A DNA stretch of 64,000 bases from Candidatus Thioglobus sp. NP1 (GTDB lineage Bacteria; Pseudomonadota; Gammaproteobacteria; PS1; Pseudothioglobaceae), in assembly GCF_003326015.1 (NCBI RefSeq), contig NZ_CP023860.1, positions 248,001-312,000 on the forward strand, given 5' to 3'. Below are positions 8,246 through 16,856 of the stretch, piece by piece. The position numbers and the translations under genes were made by a program. The stretch's first letter is position 1; each line of letters begins with the position of its first letter. Below the pieces are notes generated by a model. It ran no database searches. It was not told the origin of the DNA and saw only the letters and a program-made list of their open reading frames with translations.

Positions 8246-10697
8246 TAATAATAAGCTTCATTATTGCAGGCATAAGGAAAAAATCAGCCAAGAGAGCAAC
8301 CAAAATTGCGCTAGCAGTTAACACGCCAAAATCAAACATATTATTCATCTCTGAGAAAGTAAGCACAAGAAATCCAAGTGCAAGCACGATTGATGTAAGT
8401 GTAATTGCCCTTCCTGTTCCCATTAGAGTAAGTCTTACGGCTTTATCAACATCGTTAAACTGCAGCTCATATCTTCTAAAATTATGCATAAAATGCACCG
8501 TATCATCAACAGCTAGTCCTAGCGCAATTGCCCCAATTAAAAGAGTAAACATGTCCAGTGGCATCTTAAAGATAACCATGATTGTTGATAGAAAAATAAT
8601 TGGCAATAGGTTTGGAATCATACTTATAAGGCCAATTTTCAAATTGCCAATTAATAACACCATCAGAACTGTAATAAGTGAAAATGCCAGCACATAGCTT
8701 GTTGCACTGCTGTATATTGCCTCCTCAAAGGTCACAGTCATAAGAGTTCCAATACCAGTGAAGGAAACTTGAGCAAGATTTCCAAACTTTTGATCAAGGT
8801 ATATTTGTGCATCATCTATAAAAATATTAGCTTCAAGGGCATCTATAAATGGCGTTTTCAAGGTTAGTCGTGCTTTAGAGTAGTTGGCATCAACTAAGCT
8901 AGCAAGATCATTATTACCACTACTCTCAAACAGTAGAAATTCCTGAGCAATAAGGTCTGGGTCGTCTGGAATGACATAGAAAGCCTCTTGATTTTCATTT
9001 AAAGCCCTGTTTGTCTCTTTAATAACATCAATGTAACTGAAGACCTTTCCAACAAACATATTGCCAGTACTTACTGTATTTATATTTTCAGATACATCTT
9101 CAATAACTCTCAAAAGCTCAGGATTATATAATCCATTTATTTTGCCTGTATCAACAATTACTTCCAGGGTAAGTGATCCCTTGAGGTTTTCGTCAACTGC
9201 TTCTGTTGCAATTCTTGCAAAGTTATCTTCAGGAAGCCATTCAAGGGGGAAGTGAGAAAACTTTATCTGGCTTGCAACTATTGCCGCACAGATTATTAAT
9301 ACTGAGCTAATTGCCACTATGGTCTTTGGTCGACCAGTAGCAACACGACTTATGCCCAGTAAAGACCTGTCCATTAAGGTGTATCCCTCAACATCTTTCT
9401 TTTTCTTTATGTGAGCAAAGTTTGTTGATGAAATAAGTGCTGGAAGAAGAACAAGGGTAAATAGCAAGCCAATCATTACCCCACTACTTGCAAAAATACC
9501 AAGATCAGCAACTGGCGCTACGCCAGAAAATGAAAACGACCAAAGCCCAACAGCTGTTGTAAGAGAGGTCATGATGATTGCTAAACCAGAATGTCCCATT
9601 GCGTATCTTAATGAGCTTTTTTTATCTTTTGTTTTAGAAAAGTCTTTATAAAAAACCGCTAATAAATGTATCGATGCACTGGTTACAACAGCCAATAAAA
9701 ATGTTGGCATAATTTGAGTTGCCATGGTAAAGGGTGCAGAAAAAATAGACATCATAGAAACTGTCGTCAGCAAAGTCAAAAACACGCAGGTTAGGGGCAA
9801 TATTACACCTGATACTCTTCTAAATAGGGCGAATAAAACAACCATAATAACTACCATCATTAGGCTGATAAAAACTACAGAGTCATTCAATAGTGCTTGC
9901 TTAAAAATACCAGCTATAGCGGCAGAACCTGACAAATATATTTCGAATTCATCACTATCAAAACGCTCCATTATTTGTTGTGTTTTTAGAATTATTTCGT
10001 CATTTTCGGCATCAGTTAGATACACTCGCTGACCGCCTTCCGAATTATCATCAAACTCTAGGCCATCATCAAACTCTAGGCCATCATCAAACTCTAGGCC
10101 ATCATCAAACTCTAGGCCATCATCAAAACCAAGACTAATTGGCTCACTGTTTAGAATTACATTTGAATAGGTCTGTGTATCAATAGTGACAGTGGTCATT
10201 GTGAAATCTTCACTATACAAAGAGTTTTCATAAAGACTGTTATTAGAGACTGTTTTTTTAAGTTGCGATAACTCTTCATCAGTTTCAGGCAGACTAATGA
10301 TCAAGGGCTCAACAATGAGCTCTCCCTCAACCCCATATGTATTTCTGGCATTTATTAAAGAATCAACCCCTTTAATATTAGGAAGTTCGTTCTCTAGGGT
10401 GCTATGAAAACTATCAAGCTTTTTAAGAAATCCTTTATCAAAAATATTCTTAGTTTTGACTGCTATCATTAGCTTCTCATCCCTGCCAAACTGATCCCTA
10501 AACAAGTCATATTCGACTCGCATTGGGTCTGTCTTATGTAAGAAGCCTTCTGTAGTTGTATCTATCTTAAGAAAGGGAAGCTGCGATCCAATAGCAATTA
10601 CAAAAAGAACGACAACAAGAATTGTTTTATTTGAGTTTTCAAAGAGCCAATCTGAGAAGGACTCAATTTTAGTTTCTGCTTTAATTCGCCAGTTCAT
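8226..10697 (-). CDS. RND-superfamily exporter (MMPL/HpnN-like, COG1033 type)
   Basis: A large inner-membrane protein of about 823 residues with two repeats of the RND plan: a first transmembrane helix, a large periplasmic loop, then a five-helix bundle; repeated after about residue 430. The second bundle contains ALGLAVDDTVHFMHNFRRY, the typical segment of the single-subunit RND exporters related to hopanoid and lipid carriers. The ATG at 10697 begins MNWRIKAETK directly before helix 1; an upstream TTG at 10760 would add 21 residues, and neither has a good ribosome-binding site. The first periplasmic loop carries a FDDGLE tandem repeat. No membrane-fusion or outer-membrane partner is adjacent. 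The cargo is unknown. Confidence 0.85.
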   Translation of the reverse strand: MNWRIKAETKIESFSDWLFENSNKTILVVVLFVIAIGSQLPFLKIDTTTEGFLHKTDPMRVEYDLFRDQFGRDEKLMIAVKTKNIFDKGFLKKLDSFHSTLENELPNIKGVDSLINARNTYGVEGELIVEPLIISLPETDEELSQLKKTVSNNSLYENSLYSEDFTMTTVTIDTQTYSNVILNSEPISLGFDDGLEFDDGLEFDDGLEFDDGLEFDDNSEGGQRVYLTDAENDEIILKTQQIMERFDSDEFEIYLSGSAAIAGIFKQALLNDSVVFISLMMVVIMVVLFALFRRVSGVILPLTCVFLTLLTTVSMMSIFSAPFTMATQIMPTFLLAVVTSASIHLLAVFYKDFSKTKDKKSSLRYAMGHSGLAIIMTSLTTAVGLWSFSFSGVAPVADLGIFASSGVMIGLLFTLVLLPALISSTNFAHIKKKKDVEGYTLMDRSLLGISRVATGRPKTIVAISSVLIICAAIVASQIKFSHFPLEWLPEDNFARIATEAVDENLKGSLTLEVIVDTGKINGLYNPELLRVIEDVSENINTVSTGNMFVGKVFSYIDVIKETNRALNENQEAFYVIPDDPDLIAQEFLLFESSGNNDLASLVDANYSKARLTLKTPFIDALEANIFIDDAQIYLDQKFGNLAQVSFTGIGTLMTVTFEEAIYSSATSYVLAFSLITVLMVLLIGNLKIGLISMIPNLLPIIFLSTIMVIFKMPLDMFTLLIGAIALGLAVDDTVHFMHNFRRYELQFNDVDKAVRLTLMGTGRAITLTSIVLALGFLVLTFSEMNNMFDFGVLTASAILVALLADFFLMPAIMKLIIKEKEST
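10047..10127 (-). repeat. 18-base tandem repeat encoding (FDDGLE)n in the exporter
   Basis: Five FDD triplets linked by four GLE triplets are encoded by units of exactly 18 bases (unit starts at 10047, 10065, 10083, 10101 and 10119). The DNA copies are virtually identical, which indicates recent slippage-driven expansion. The product is a highly acidic strip in the first periplasmic loop. Confidence 0.95.
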
Positions 10698-10734
10698 TTT
10701 AAAATTTTTATTTATAATTTGAAGAGTATATATG

Positions 10735-10758
10735 GGCTTTAATAATGAAATTAAAGCC
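10735..10758. promoter_or_regulatory. 9-bp perfect palindrome in the exporter leader
   Basis: GGCTTTAAT and ATTAAAGCC flank a 6-base spacer, 38 bases before the exporter ATG. No T run follows on either strand, so it is more likely an operator or an mRNA hairpin than a terminator. If the TTG at 10760 were the true start, the palindrome would be coding. Confidence 0.45.
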
Positions 10759-10863
10759 AAATTATTATATGGTAATTAATCAGTTTTTTTCACGTAAAAA
10801 TCCACCAAAAAAATAATGGCTTTCTTGTGTTTATAAACTTAGAAATGGCTAGATTAAATAAAA

Positions 10864-11772
10864 TTACAATGGCTCTATAATATTGTCTTGGTGGTTGTCT
10901 TGGTCTTGATTTTTTTTCATAACCCTCCAAGAAACGTAAAGACCACTTCCAATAATAATAACCAGGCCAAGTATTGCTTGAAAGTTTGGAATAAAACCAA
11001 ATACCAAATAACTTAATAAGATAGCTCCCACAATTTCAAAATAATTAAATGGGCTAAGCTCAGAAGCACTAGCAAATTCAAAAGCTTTTATTATCATAAA
11101 ATGAGACGCTGCTGCAGAAAACCCCATTGCAGCCCCCAACAAAACTCCACTTAGGTCTGGCGCCTTCCATGATGGAATTACTAGGGGCGTCAATATAAGA
11201 AGGCCCACCATTGCAGAGTAAAACAGCGTAAGTACTGGTGGCGCCCGAAATGACAACTTTTTTGTAAGGATTATATAAAGCCCGTAGCAGACGCCTGCAA
11301 CAATAGCAAATAGTAAACTAGGCTGAAACTCATCACTGTTTGGTTGCAGCACAACTATAACCCCCATAAATCCAATAACAACACCGATTCCTATATAAAA
11401 GTCAAAGCGCTCGCCCAATATAAATGGTGAAAGAATAGCGACAATAAATGGAGAAATAAAAAGAAGTGTCAGTGCATTAGGAATAGGATTGTCTTTAATT
11501 GCAGCAAAAAAGAATAGTGTTGCCATTGTCAACATTACCCCTCTTAAAAACTGGAGACCAGGATTTTCTGGCAGGGTTTTGATGCTAACCTTCTGCCAAA
11601 AAATTATTGGAAGCAGCCAAAATGCATGGAAGAAAAATCTTGTCCATGTAACCTGCATAACTGAATAATCTTCGCTCAAAAGTTTGGCAAAAATATCTAA
11701 AAAAGGCACAGTACTCATTGCCAGAAGCATAAGACCAATTCCTTTTAGTACAGTTTTATTAGAAAGATTCAT
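10864..11772 (-). CDS. DMT-superfamily transporter (EamA domains)
   Basis: A 302-residue inner-membrane protein with ten predicted hydrophobic helices in two EamA halves, and a short charged C-terminal tail rich in Lys, Asn, Gln and Asp. Members of this drug/metabolite transporter family export or import amino acids, metabolites or S-adenosylmethionine; the sequence does not decide. It stands alone on the minus strand after tRNA-Leu. Confidence 0.85.
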   Translation of the reverse strand: MNLSNKTVLKGIGLMLLAMSTVPFLDIFAKLLSEDYSVMQVTWTRFFFHAFWLLPIIFWQKVSIKTLPENPGLQFLRGVMLTMATLFFFAAIKDNPIPNALTLLFISPFIVAILSPFILGERFDFYIGIGVVIGFMGVIVVLQPNSDEFQPSLLFAIVAGVCYGLYIILTKKLSFRAPPVLTLFYSAMVGLLILTPLVIPSWKAPDLSGVLLGAAMGFSAAASHFMIIKAFEFASASELSPFNYFEIVGAILLSYLVFGFIPNFQAILGLVIIIGSGLYVSWRVMKKNQDQDNHQDNIIEPL

Positions 11773-11833
11773 TAGGTTAGCTCAAAGAAACTGTGTCGAT
11801 TGTACAACACCAGCAGAGCAAGATATATTAATT

Positions 11834-11918
11834 TGGTGCCGTCGGACGGAGTCGAACCGTCACAGCTTGCGCTACAGCCCCCTCAAGGCTGCGTGTCTAC
11901 CAATTTCACCACGACGGC
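11834..11918 (-). tRNA. tRNA-Leu (anticodon GAG)
   Basis: Read on the minus strand the 85 bases fold into a class II tRNA: acceptor stem GCCGTCG/CGACGGC, D-arm with TTGGTAGAC, anticodon stem CAGCC/GGCTG with loop TTGAGGG (anticodon GAG), a variable arm AGC-GCAA-GCT, T-arm GACGG-TTCGACT-CCGTC, and an encoded CCA end. It follows secG by 7 bases and is probably cotranscribed with tpiA-secG, a common gammaproteobacterial arrangement. Confidence 0.97.
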
Positions 11919-11925
11919 TTTTTTC

Positions 11926-12255
11926 TTAACTACTAGGTATTTCGCTTGAATCTGAACCTAGGCCCTCATCATTTGGAAGCTCTTGTGTCATAATGCTTTG
12001 CCCAGGATCTGAAGCAGCTCTCTCACTGGTTGCAAAATAAGCAAGACTAATACTTGTTACAAAAAAAGCTATGGCCAAAGCCGCTGTTAGTTTGTATAAA
12101 AAAGAGTGCGCACCTCGTGCACCAAAGACAGAGCCCGCTGCGCCAGAACCAAAGGCCGCTCCTGCATCCGCTCCCTTACCATGTTGGATCAAAATCAAGC
12201 CAACCAAACCTAGAGCTATTAAAACATGAATTACTAAAATTATTTGAAACGTCAT
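11926..12255 (-). CDS. secG: Preprotein translocase subunit SecG
   Basis: A 109-residue inner-membrane subunit of the SecYEG channel that assists SecA-driven export. It shows two hydrophobic helices (about residues 2-22 and 52-72) separated by the glycine/alanine-rich loop with GKGADAGAAFGSGAAGSVFG, the SecG hallmark. The C-terminal tail is acidic and polar. It begins one base after the tpiA stop, in the tpiA-secG-tRNA-Leu order. Confidence 0.95.
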   Translation of the reverse strand: MTFQIILVIHVLIALGLVGLILIQHGKGADAGAAFGSGAAGSVFGARGAHSFLYKLTAALAIAFFVTSISLAYFATSERAASDPGQSIMTQELPNDEGLGSDSSEIPSS

Positions 12256-12256
12256 A

Positions 12257-13003
12257 TTAACCTACCTTACAAATTTGTAAAAAATCTTCTGCCTTAAGAG
12301 CAGCACCGCCAATCAGTCCACCATCAATGTCAGCACAAGAGATTAACTCACTAGCATTGCTAGCATTCATGCTGCCACCATAAAGTATTGGTGTTTTTTG
12401 TGCGACACTTTCGTCATTCTTTGCTAATAAGCTTCGGATAAATAAATGAGCCTCTTGAGCTTGTTCTGGAGTGGCCGTCACACCTGTTCCAATTGCCCAT
12501 ACTGGCTCATATGCAATAATAATTTGGTTGAAAGCCTCTATGCCAACTAACTCAATTACTGCGCTCAACTGTTTTTCGATAACCGCTTCTGTATTACCAG
12601 AATCTCTTTGTTCAATGGACTCACCAATGCATAAGAGTGGTGTCAAACCCGCATTAAGTGCTGCCTTAGTTTTTTCAGCAACCATGGCGCTTGTCTCACC
12701 ATATAGGCTTCGTCTTTCTGAATGGCCAACTATAACATGTCGAGCTCCGAAGTCTTTGATCATATCTGCACTAACCTCGCCAGTATATGCTCCAGATGCA
12801 TTTGTATTAAGGTTTTGTGCTCCTAACATAACCTTGCTTCCTTGAATCAAAAGCTCAACCTGGGCTAAATATGGAAAAGGCGCACAGACCAAGACTTCAC
12901 TAGTAATACCATCCATCCCAGTCAAAAGATCCTTTATTAGATTATCAACTGAGTCTTTGCTTGCATTCATTTTCCAGTTGCCTGCTACAATCGTTTTACG
13001 CAT
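12257..13003 (-). CDS. tpiA: Triosephosphate isomerase
   Basis: It interconverts dihydroxyacetone phosphate and glyceraldehyde 3-phosphate in glycolysis and gluconeogenesis. Catalytic residues are present: Lys in AGNWKMN near the N-terminus, His in IVGHSERR, and Glu in AYEPVWAIGTG; the phosphate loop GGSMNASN follows. I choose the ATG at 13003 (MRKTIVAGNWKMN, 248 residues) because this is where the family starts; an in-frame TTG at 13021 would add six residues and has no better ribosome-binding site. Confidence 0.96.
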   Translation of the reverse strand: MRKTIVAGNWKMNASKDSVDNLIKDLLTGMDGITSEVLVCAPFPYLAQVELLIQGSKVMLGAQNLNTNASGAYTGEVSADMIKDFGARHVIVGHSERRSLYGETSAMVAEKTKAALNAGLTPLLCIGESIEQRDSGNTEAVIEKQLSAVIELVGIEAFNQIIIAYEPVWAIGTGVTATPEQAQEAHLFIRSLLAKNDESVAQKTPILYGGSMNASNASELISCADIDGGLIGGAALKAEDFLQICKVG

Positions 13004-13097
13004 CCTTTTTACACTTACCAAAAAGAGGGCAATGATACTCTAAAATAAACATAAAATCAATTTGCAGAGGCCTTTCTAGCGCTTTCTTATGCGAGAA

Positions 13098-15167
13098 TTA
13101 TTTAAGACTTGGCATTTCACGCATATATATAGCTTTCTCTATTTCCTCAGCAGGTGCTTCAAAATTTTCTGCAGCAAGGTGGCCAGAAAAAATAGCATCA
13201 GCAATAAGTCCAGGCGCCTCTGCATCACCAATTAATTTTATGTGTTTTTTTGAATTTTCACCAAGCGCTTCTTCTTGCTCGATCAATTTATCATACAAAC
13301 CACAATTAGGAATTCTCTCTGTAACCATAATGATGGTTTTACAAGCAATAGTTGTTTTGCTTCCAGTAAAAACACATTGGGCAATAAGGTTATAGCCTTC
13401 TCCACCTACAATACTTTTATTACAAATTACTTCAACACCTTGTGTCAAAAGTGCTCTTTGAACTCTTGCTTGCTCAAGGGTGGAGTCTGTCCACGGCGAA
13501 ACCATGCTGGCAGGAGTAACAAAGTTGACTTTTACCCCTTCTGCACTTAAATGGTCAGCAACAACTCCAGCCAGGTATCCTTGCTCATCATCATAAATAA
13601 CAATTGGCCCCTTAAGCGCATCAATGTCTTTGATAGCATCATCTGGTGACAAAACATTAATTTTATCAAGCCCATTAATTGGGGCTCTGGTGCTTCTTCC
13701 AACACCATCAGTCCGCCAGCTTGAGCCAGTTGCTAAAAATATATTTTCAATTCCGAGCTCGTTTATATGGGCAAGGGAAAGCTCGCTATCTTTATAAAGT
13801 TCTATATTATTATTTTGTTGTATTTCATAAAGTCTGTTATCAACAACCCGCTTCCATGCAGACAACCCTTTAAGGCTAGACTCAAAAAGAACTCTCCCAC
13901 CAAGCTGCTTTTTAGACTCTGCTAGGATTACTTGATAACCGCGTCGAGCTAGCTGCACGCTGCATTCTAGGCCTGCTGGTCCAGAACCAATTACTAAAGC
14001 TTGTTGTTCGCTTATCTTTGGTTTTGTTGTTTCTGGATCCCAACCTCTCCTCCATTCTTCTCCCATAGTTGGGTTTTGAGTACATCGAATTGGAACGGAA
14101 AAATTATCACTCGATACACAAATATTACAACCTATACACTCCTTTATTTGGTCAATTTGTGCATTTTTAATTTTGTTTGGAAGATAAGGGTCTGCTATTG
14201 AGGGTCTTGCAGCACCAATAAGGTCTAACGTTCCTTTTTTTACAAGAGAGGCCATTAAGTCTGGAGAGGTGAGTCTGCCCACCCCAACAACTGGCTTAGA
14301 GGTTAAGCCCTTTACGAACTCAACATAAGGCAATTGATAGCCTTCATTTGGCTCAAACCTTGATGTTTTTGAATCATTTGCCCAATCTGAAACATTAACA
14401 TCCCATAAATCAGGGTGTTCAGCAAGAAGCTCAACGACAGCCTTTCCTTCTTCCTGGAATTGCATACCATCCTTACCCTTTAACTCATCAACTGCAAAAC
14501 GAAAAGCAACGCCACAACTGTCTCCAATAGCTTCTACAGTTTCTTCAAGAAGCTCTCTTGTCAATCGGATACGATTCTCCAGGCTACCTCCATATTCATC
14601 AGAACGTGTATTCATATTTGGTAGAATAAATTGTTGTGCAACTGACATTCCATGTCCAGCATAAACATAAACAATGTCAAAGCCCGCCTCTTTTGCATTA
14701 AGCGCCGCATTTCGATGCCACATTCTAAAGTTAGCAATATCTTTTTTGCTCATTTTTCTTGCTTGTTTTGGATACAGAAAATTAATTGGGTGATCGACTG
14801 CAGACATCGTTGGAATTCTTGAGTAAAGATTTATAGCATTATGTCCACTATGCGTTAACTCAATTGCGGCCAAAGCTCCATGTTCATGAACAGCCTCTGT
14901 CATTAATCGCAGTGCTGGGATATCTCTTTTGTCCCAAATCCTCTGTTCAACATATGGTGCTAAATCAGAACTAGGATGAATTTCTGCCTCCTCAGTAGAG
15001 ACAACACCCCATCCTCCTTTTGCCTTAACGCCTCGCATTGCTGCATGAGCTTGGGGTCTCAAGTGGCCCATTCCACAACAATGTGGGACTTGGTAAAAAC
15101 GGTTCTTTGTAACAACAGGCCCGATTTTTACTGGCTCAAATAAAATATCATAAGGAGATTTTTCCAT
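13098..15167 (-). CDS. Flavin/4Fe-4S amine dehydrogenase of the TMADH/DMADH/histamine dehydrogenase family
   Basis: A 689-residue enzyme: N-terminal TIM barrel of the Old Yellow Enzyme type (residues 1-340), a 4Fe-4S site with Cys344, 347, 350 and 362, then ADP/NAD-binding Rossmann domains beginning LVIGSGPAGLE near 391. Compared from memory with Methylophilus trimethylamine dehydrogenase, the FMN-linking Cys30, catalytic Tyr169 and His172, and the Trp264/Asp267 pair (here Trp262/Asp265) are kept. The aromatic bowl is changed: Tyr60 is Glu60 and Trp355 is Asp354. This argues against trimethylamine and for a secondary or primary amine, as in dimethylamine or histamine dehydrogenase. Such enzymes pass electrons to an ETF; no ETF gene is nearby. 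An AAGGAAG site precedes the ATG. It is divergent from dnaA. Confidence 0.85.
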   Translation of the reverse strand: MEKSPYDILFEPVKIGPVVTKNRFYQVPHCCGMGHLRPQAHAAMRGVKAKGGWGVVSTEEAEIHPSSDLAPYVEQRIWDKRDIPALRLMTEAVHEHGALAAIELTHSGHNAINLYSRIPTMSAVDHPINFLYPKQARKMSKKDIANFRMWHRNAALNAKEAGFDIVYVYAGHGMSVAQQFILPNMNTRSDEYGGSLENRIRLTRELLEETVEAIGDSCGVAFRFAVDELKGKDGMQFQEEGKAVVELLAEHPDLWDVNVSDWANDSKTSRFEPNEGYQLPYVEFVKGLTSKPVVGVGRLTSPDLMASLVKKGTLDLIGAARPSIADPYLPNKIKNAQIDQIKECIGCNICVSSDNFSVPIRCTQNPTMGEEWRRGWDPETTKPKISEQQALVIGSGPAGLECSVQLARRGYQVILAESKKQLGGRVLFESSLKGLSAWKRVVDNRLYEIQQNNNIELYKDSELSLAHINELGIENIFLATGSSWRTDGVGRSTRAPINGLDKINVLSPDDAIKDIDALKGPIVIYDDEQGYLAGVVADHLSAEGVKVNFVTPASMVSPWTDSTLEQARVQRALLTQGVEVICNKSIVGGEGYNLIAQCVFTGSKTTIACKTIIMVTERIPNCGLYDKLIEQEEALGENSKKHIKLIGDAEAPGLIADAIFSGHLAAENFEAPAEEIEKAIYMREMPSLK

Positions 15168-15344
15168 TACTCAGCTTCCTTTTTTTCCGTAATAATTTAA
15201 ATGAATTATATAGTTTGGCAACCTCTAAAAGAACCTGAATTCCCTGAGTGGATTTTATATTGTTTTCTCCAAAATGCTTTAAACACCTCTTGGTAATATG
15301 CATGTATCATTACTATATTATTTATATTTTTAGTGTTTACTAGT
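15168..15344. other. Divergent intergenic region between amine dehydrogenase and dnaA
   Basis: About 177 AT-rich bases hold the promoters of both divergent genes. I found no TTATCCACA-type DnaA box, no GATC cluster and no small gene; rpmH, which often lies here, is absent. The region may still be part of the origin, but the sequence does not show it. Confidence 0.5.
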
Positions 15345-16658
15345 ATGTCTGAAACCTGGGCGCGTAGCTTAGAATCCCTTAAGAACTCTCTTCCTCTAGG
15401 AGAGTACAGCGTCTGGATAAAGCCCTTAAAGGCTGTTGAAAGGAATGAAACACTTCATCTTTTTGCCCCGAGCGCATCAGCTCTTAAGTATATTAATAAT
15501 CATAAAAATATTGAGTCTGCAGTTCTTCTTGCCGTTGCAGATTTTGACAAAAAACTTAAAGTTAGTTTTGGTGTTGAAGACAAAACCAAAAAACCTGTCG
15601 ATTTAAAAAAACAGCAAACAACTCCCTTATTTCCGGAGTATACATTTGACAACCTAGTTCTAGGAAATGCAAACCAAGTGGCAGCTCTAGCCAGCAGGCA
15701 AATTGCAGAGAAAATAGGCGCCTCTCCTTACAACCCTTTTATTATTTATGGAGAATCTGGTCTTGGTAAAACTCACCTAATGCAAGCTGCAGGACACCTT
15801 GCTTTGAAGAAAAATCCAAAAGCAAAGATACTCTACGTACCTTTAATGGACTTTGTAAGAAATATTACAAGTAGCTTAAGACATAATACAATTGAAAGTG
15901 TTAAGTTTTTTTATCAATCAGCAGACTTATTGTTAGTTGATGACATTCATTTAATTGCAGGGAAAGATAAGTCTCAGGAAGAATTTTTTCATATTTTTAA
16001 TTTTTTGTTTAGCACAAAAAAACAAATTATTTTCACTTGTGACCAGCCACCAAAAAATATAAAAGACCTAGAAAATAGGCTTAAAACTAGATTTTCACAA
16101 GGACTTAATTTACAGCTTTCTCCACCCGAATTGGAGATGCGTGCAGCTATACTTTTAAAAAAATCTCAAAACTCAAAAATTTCACTTGATTTAAGTGAAG
16201 ACATGGCGCTTTTTATTGCAAGCCACGTAGTATCGAATGTTCGTGATCTGGAGGGAGCCCTTTTAAAACTTAAGGCATTTGTTGATTTCTCAAAGATTGA
16301 CCACTCTTTTATAACAAAAGATGTCATTGAAGGTGCGCTTGGAGATCTTATTAAGCCAAAAAAACTTTTTATTGAGATAAATGAGGTGCAGAAAACTGTA
16401 AGTAAATATTATGGTATTACTGTTTCAGATCTGGTTTCTAACTCCAGAAAACAACACCTAGTTAAAGCAAGACAAATGGCAATGTATTTAAGCCACAGCC
16501 TTACGTCCCTTTCATTAGCAAAAATTGGCCAAAACTTTGGAAACAGAGATCACTCCACGGTGCTTTATTCTTGTGAGAAACTTAATAAACTTATGGAAAC
16601 AAATGAAGAAATAAGAAACGATGTTGAAAACATAAAAATTAAAATAACCAACATATAA
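15345..16658 (+). CDS. dnaA: Chromosomal replication initiator protein DnaA
   Basis: DnaA binds the origin and melts it. Order: domain I (MSETWARSLESLKNSLP onward), a short linker, the AAA+ domain with Walker A GESGLGKTHL near residue 145 and Walker B LLLVDDIHLI, and the C-terminal DNA-binding domain IV with the signature NRDHSTVLYSCEKL. At 437 residues from the ATG at 15345 it is compact, with a short domain II. An in-frame GTG at 15333 would add four residues. dnaN follows after a 198-base AT-rich gap. Confidence 0.97.
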   Translation: MSETWARSLESLKNSLPLGEYSVWIKPLKAVERNETLHLFAPSASALKYINNHKNIESAVLLAVADFDKKLKVSFGVEDKTKKPVDLKKQQTTPLFPEYTFDNLVLGNANQVAALASRQIAEKIGASPYNPFIIYGESGLGKTHLMQAAGHLALKKNPKAKILYVPLMDFVRNITSSLRHNTIESVKFFYQSADLLLVDDIHLIAGKDKSQEEFFHIFNFLFSTKKQIIFTCDQPPKNIKDLENRLKTRFSQGLNLQLSPPELEMRAAILLKKSQNSKISLDLSEDMALFIASHVVSNVRDLEGALLKLKAFVDFSKIDHSFITKDVIEGALGDLIKPKKLFIEINEVQKTVSKYYGITVSDLVSNSRKQHLVKARQMAMYLSHSLTSLSLAKIGQNFGNRDHSTVLYSCEKLNKLMETNEEIRNDVENIKIKITNI

Positions 16659-16856
16659 ACATCGTGTTAAAAGTTGAGGTGTTAGTAACATTAAAAACAT
16701 CTTATAATTAGAACAATAATAAAACTTATTAAAGAAATTAAAATAGCATACTAACAAGATATAAACATAATAAGTTATTGATATTGTTAAGAAATAGAGA
16801 ATAGTTAACGGAAATAGGCCATACTAATAATAATAATAATTAATTAAAGAAAGCAT
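16659..16856. other. AT-rich dnaA-dnaN intergenic region, possible duplex-unwinding element
   Basis: This 198-base gap is very AT-rich and ends with a run of about five TAA/TAAT units (around 16823-16845) shortly before dnaN. Such AT-rich trinucleotide runs resemble unwinding elements of origins. I found no consensus DnaA box, so origin function is only a possibility; it may simply be the dnaN promoter. Confidence 0.35.

Noticed and set aside
8230-8697. Open frame antisense to the RND exporter
   Set aside because: It lies wholly within a well-supported gene on the other strand, has no ribosome-binding site and resembles no family.
10047-10127. CRISPR-like array
   Set aside because: The 18-base units are contiguous, without spacers, and are in frame within the exporter gene.
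10697-10760. TTG start at 10760 for the RND exporter
   Set aside because: It would add a second hydrophobic segment before the usual N-terminus and overlaps a perfect palindrome; no ribosome-binding site. Not fully excluded.
13098-15167. Naming the gene trimethylamine dehydrogenase (tmd)
   Set aside because: Two of the three aromatic-bowl residues that bind trimethylamine are replaced by Glu and Asp, so the family level is the safe call.
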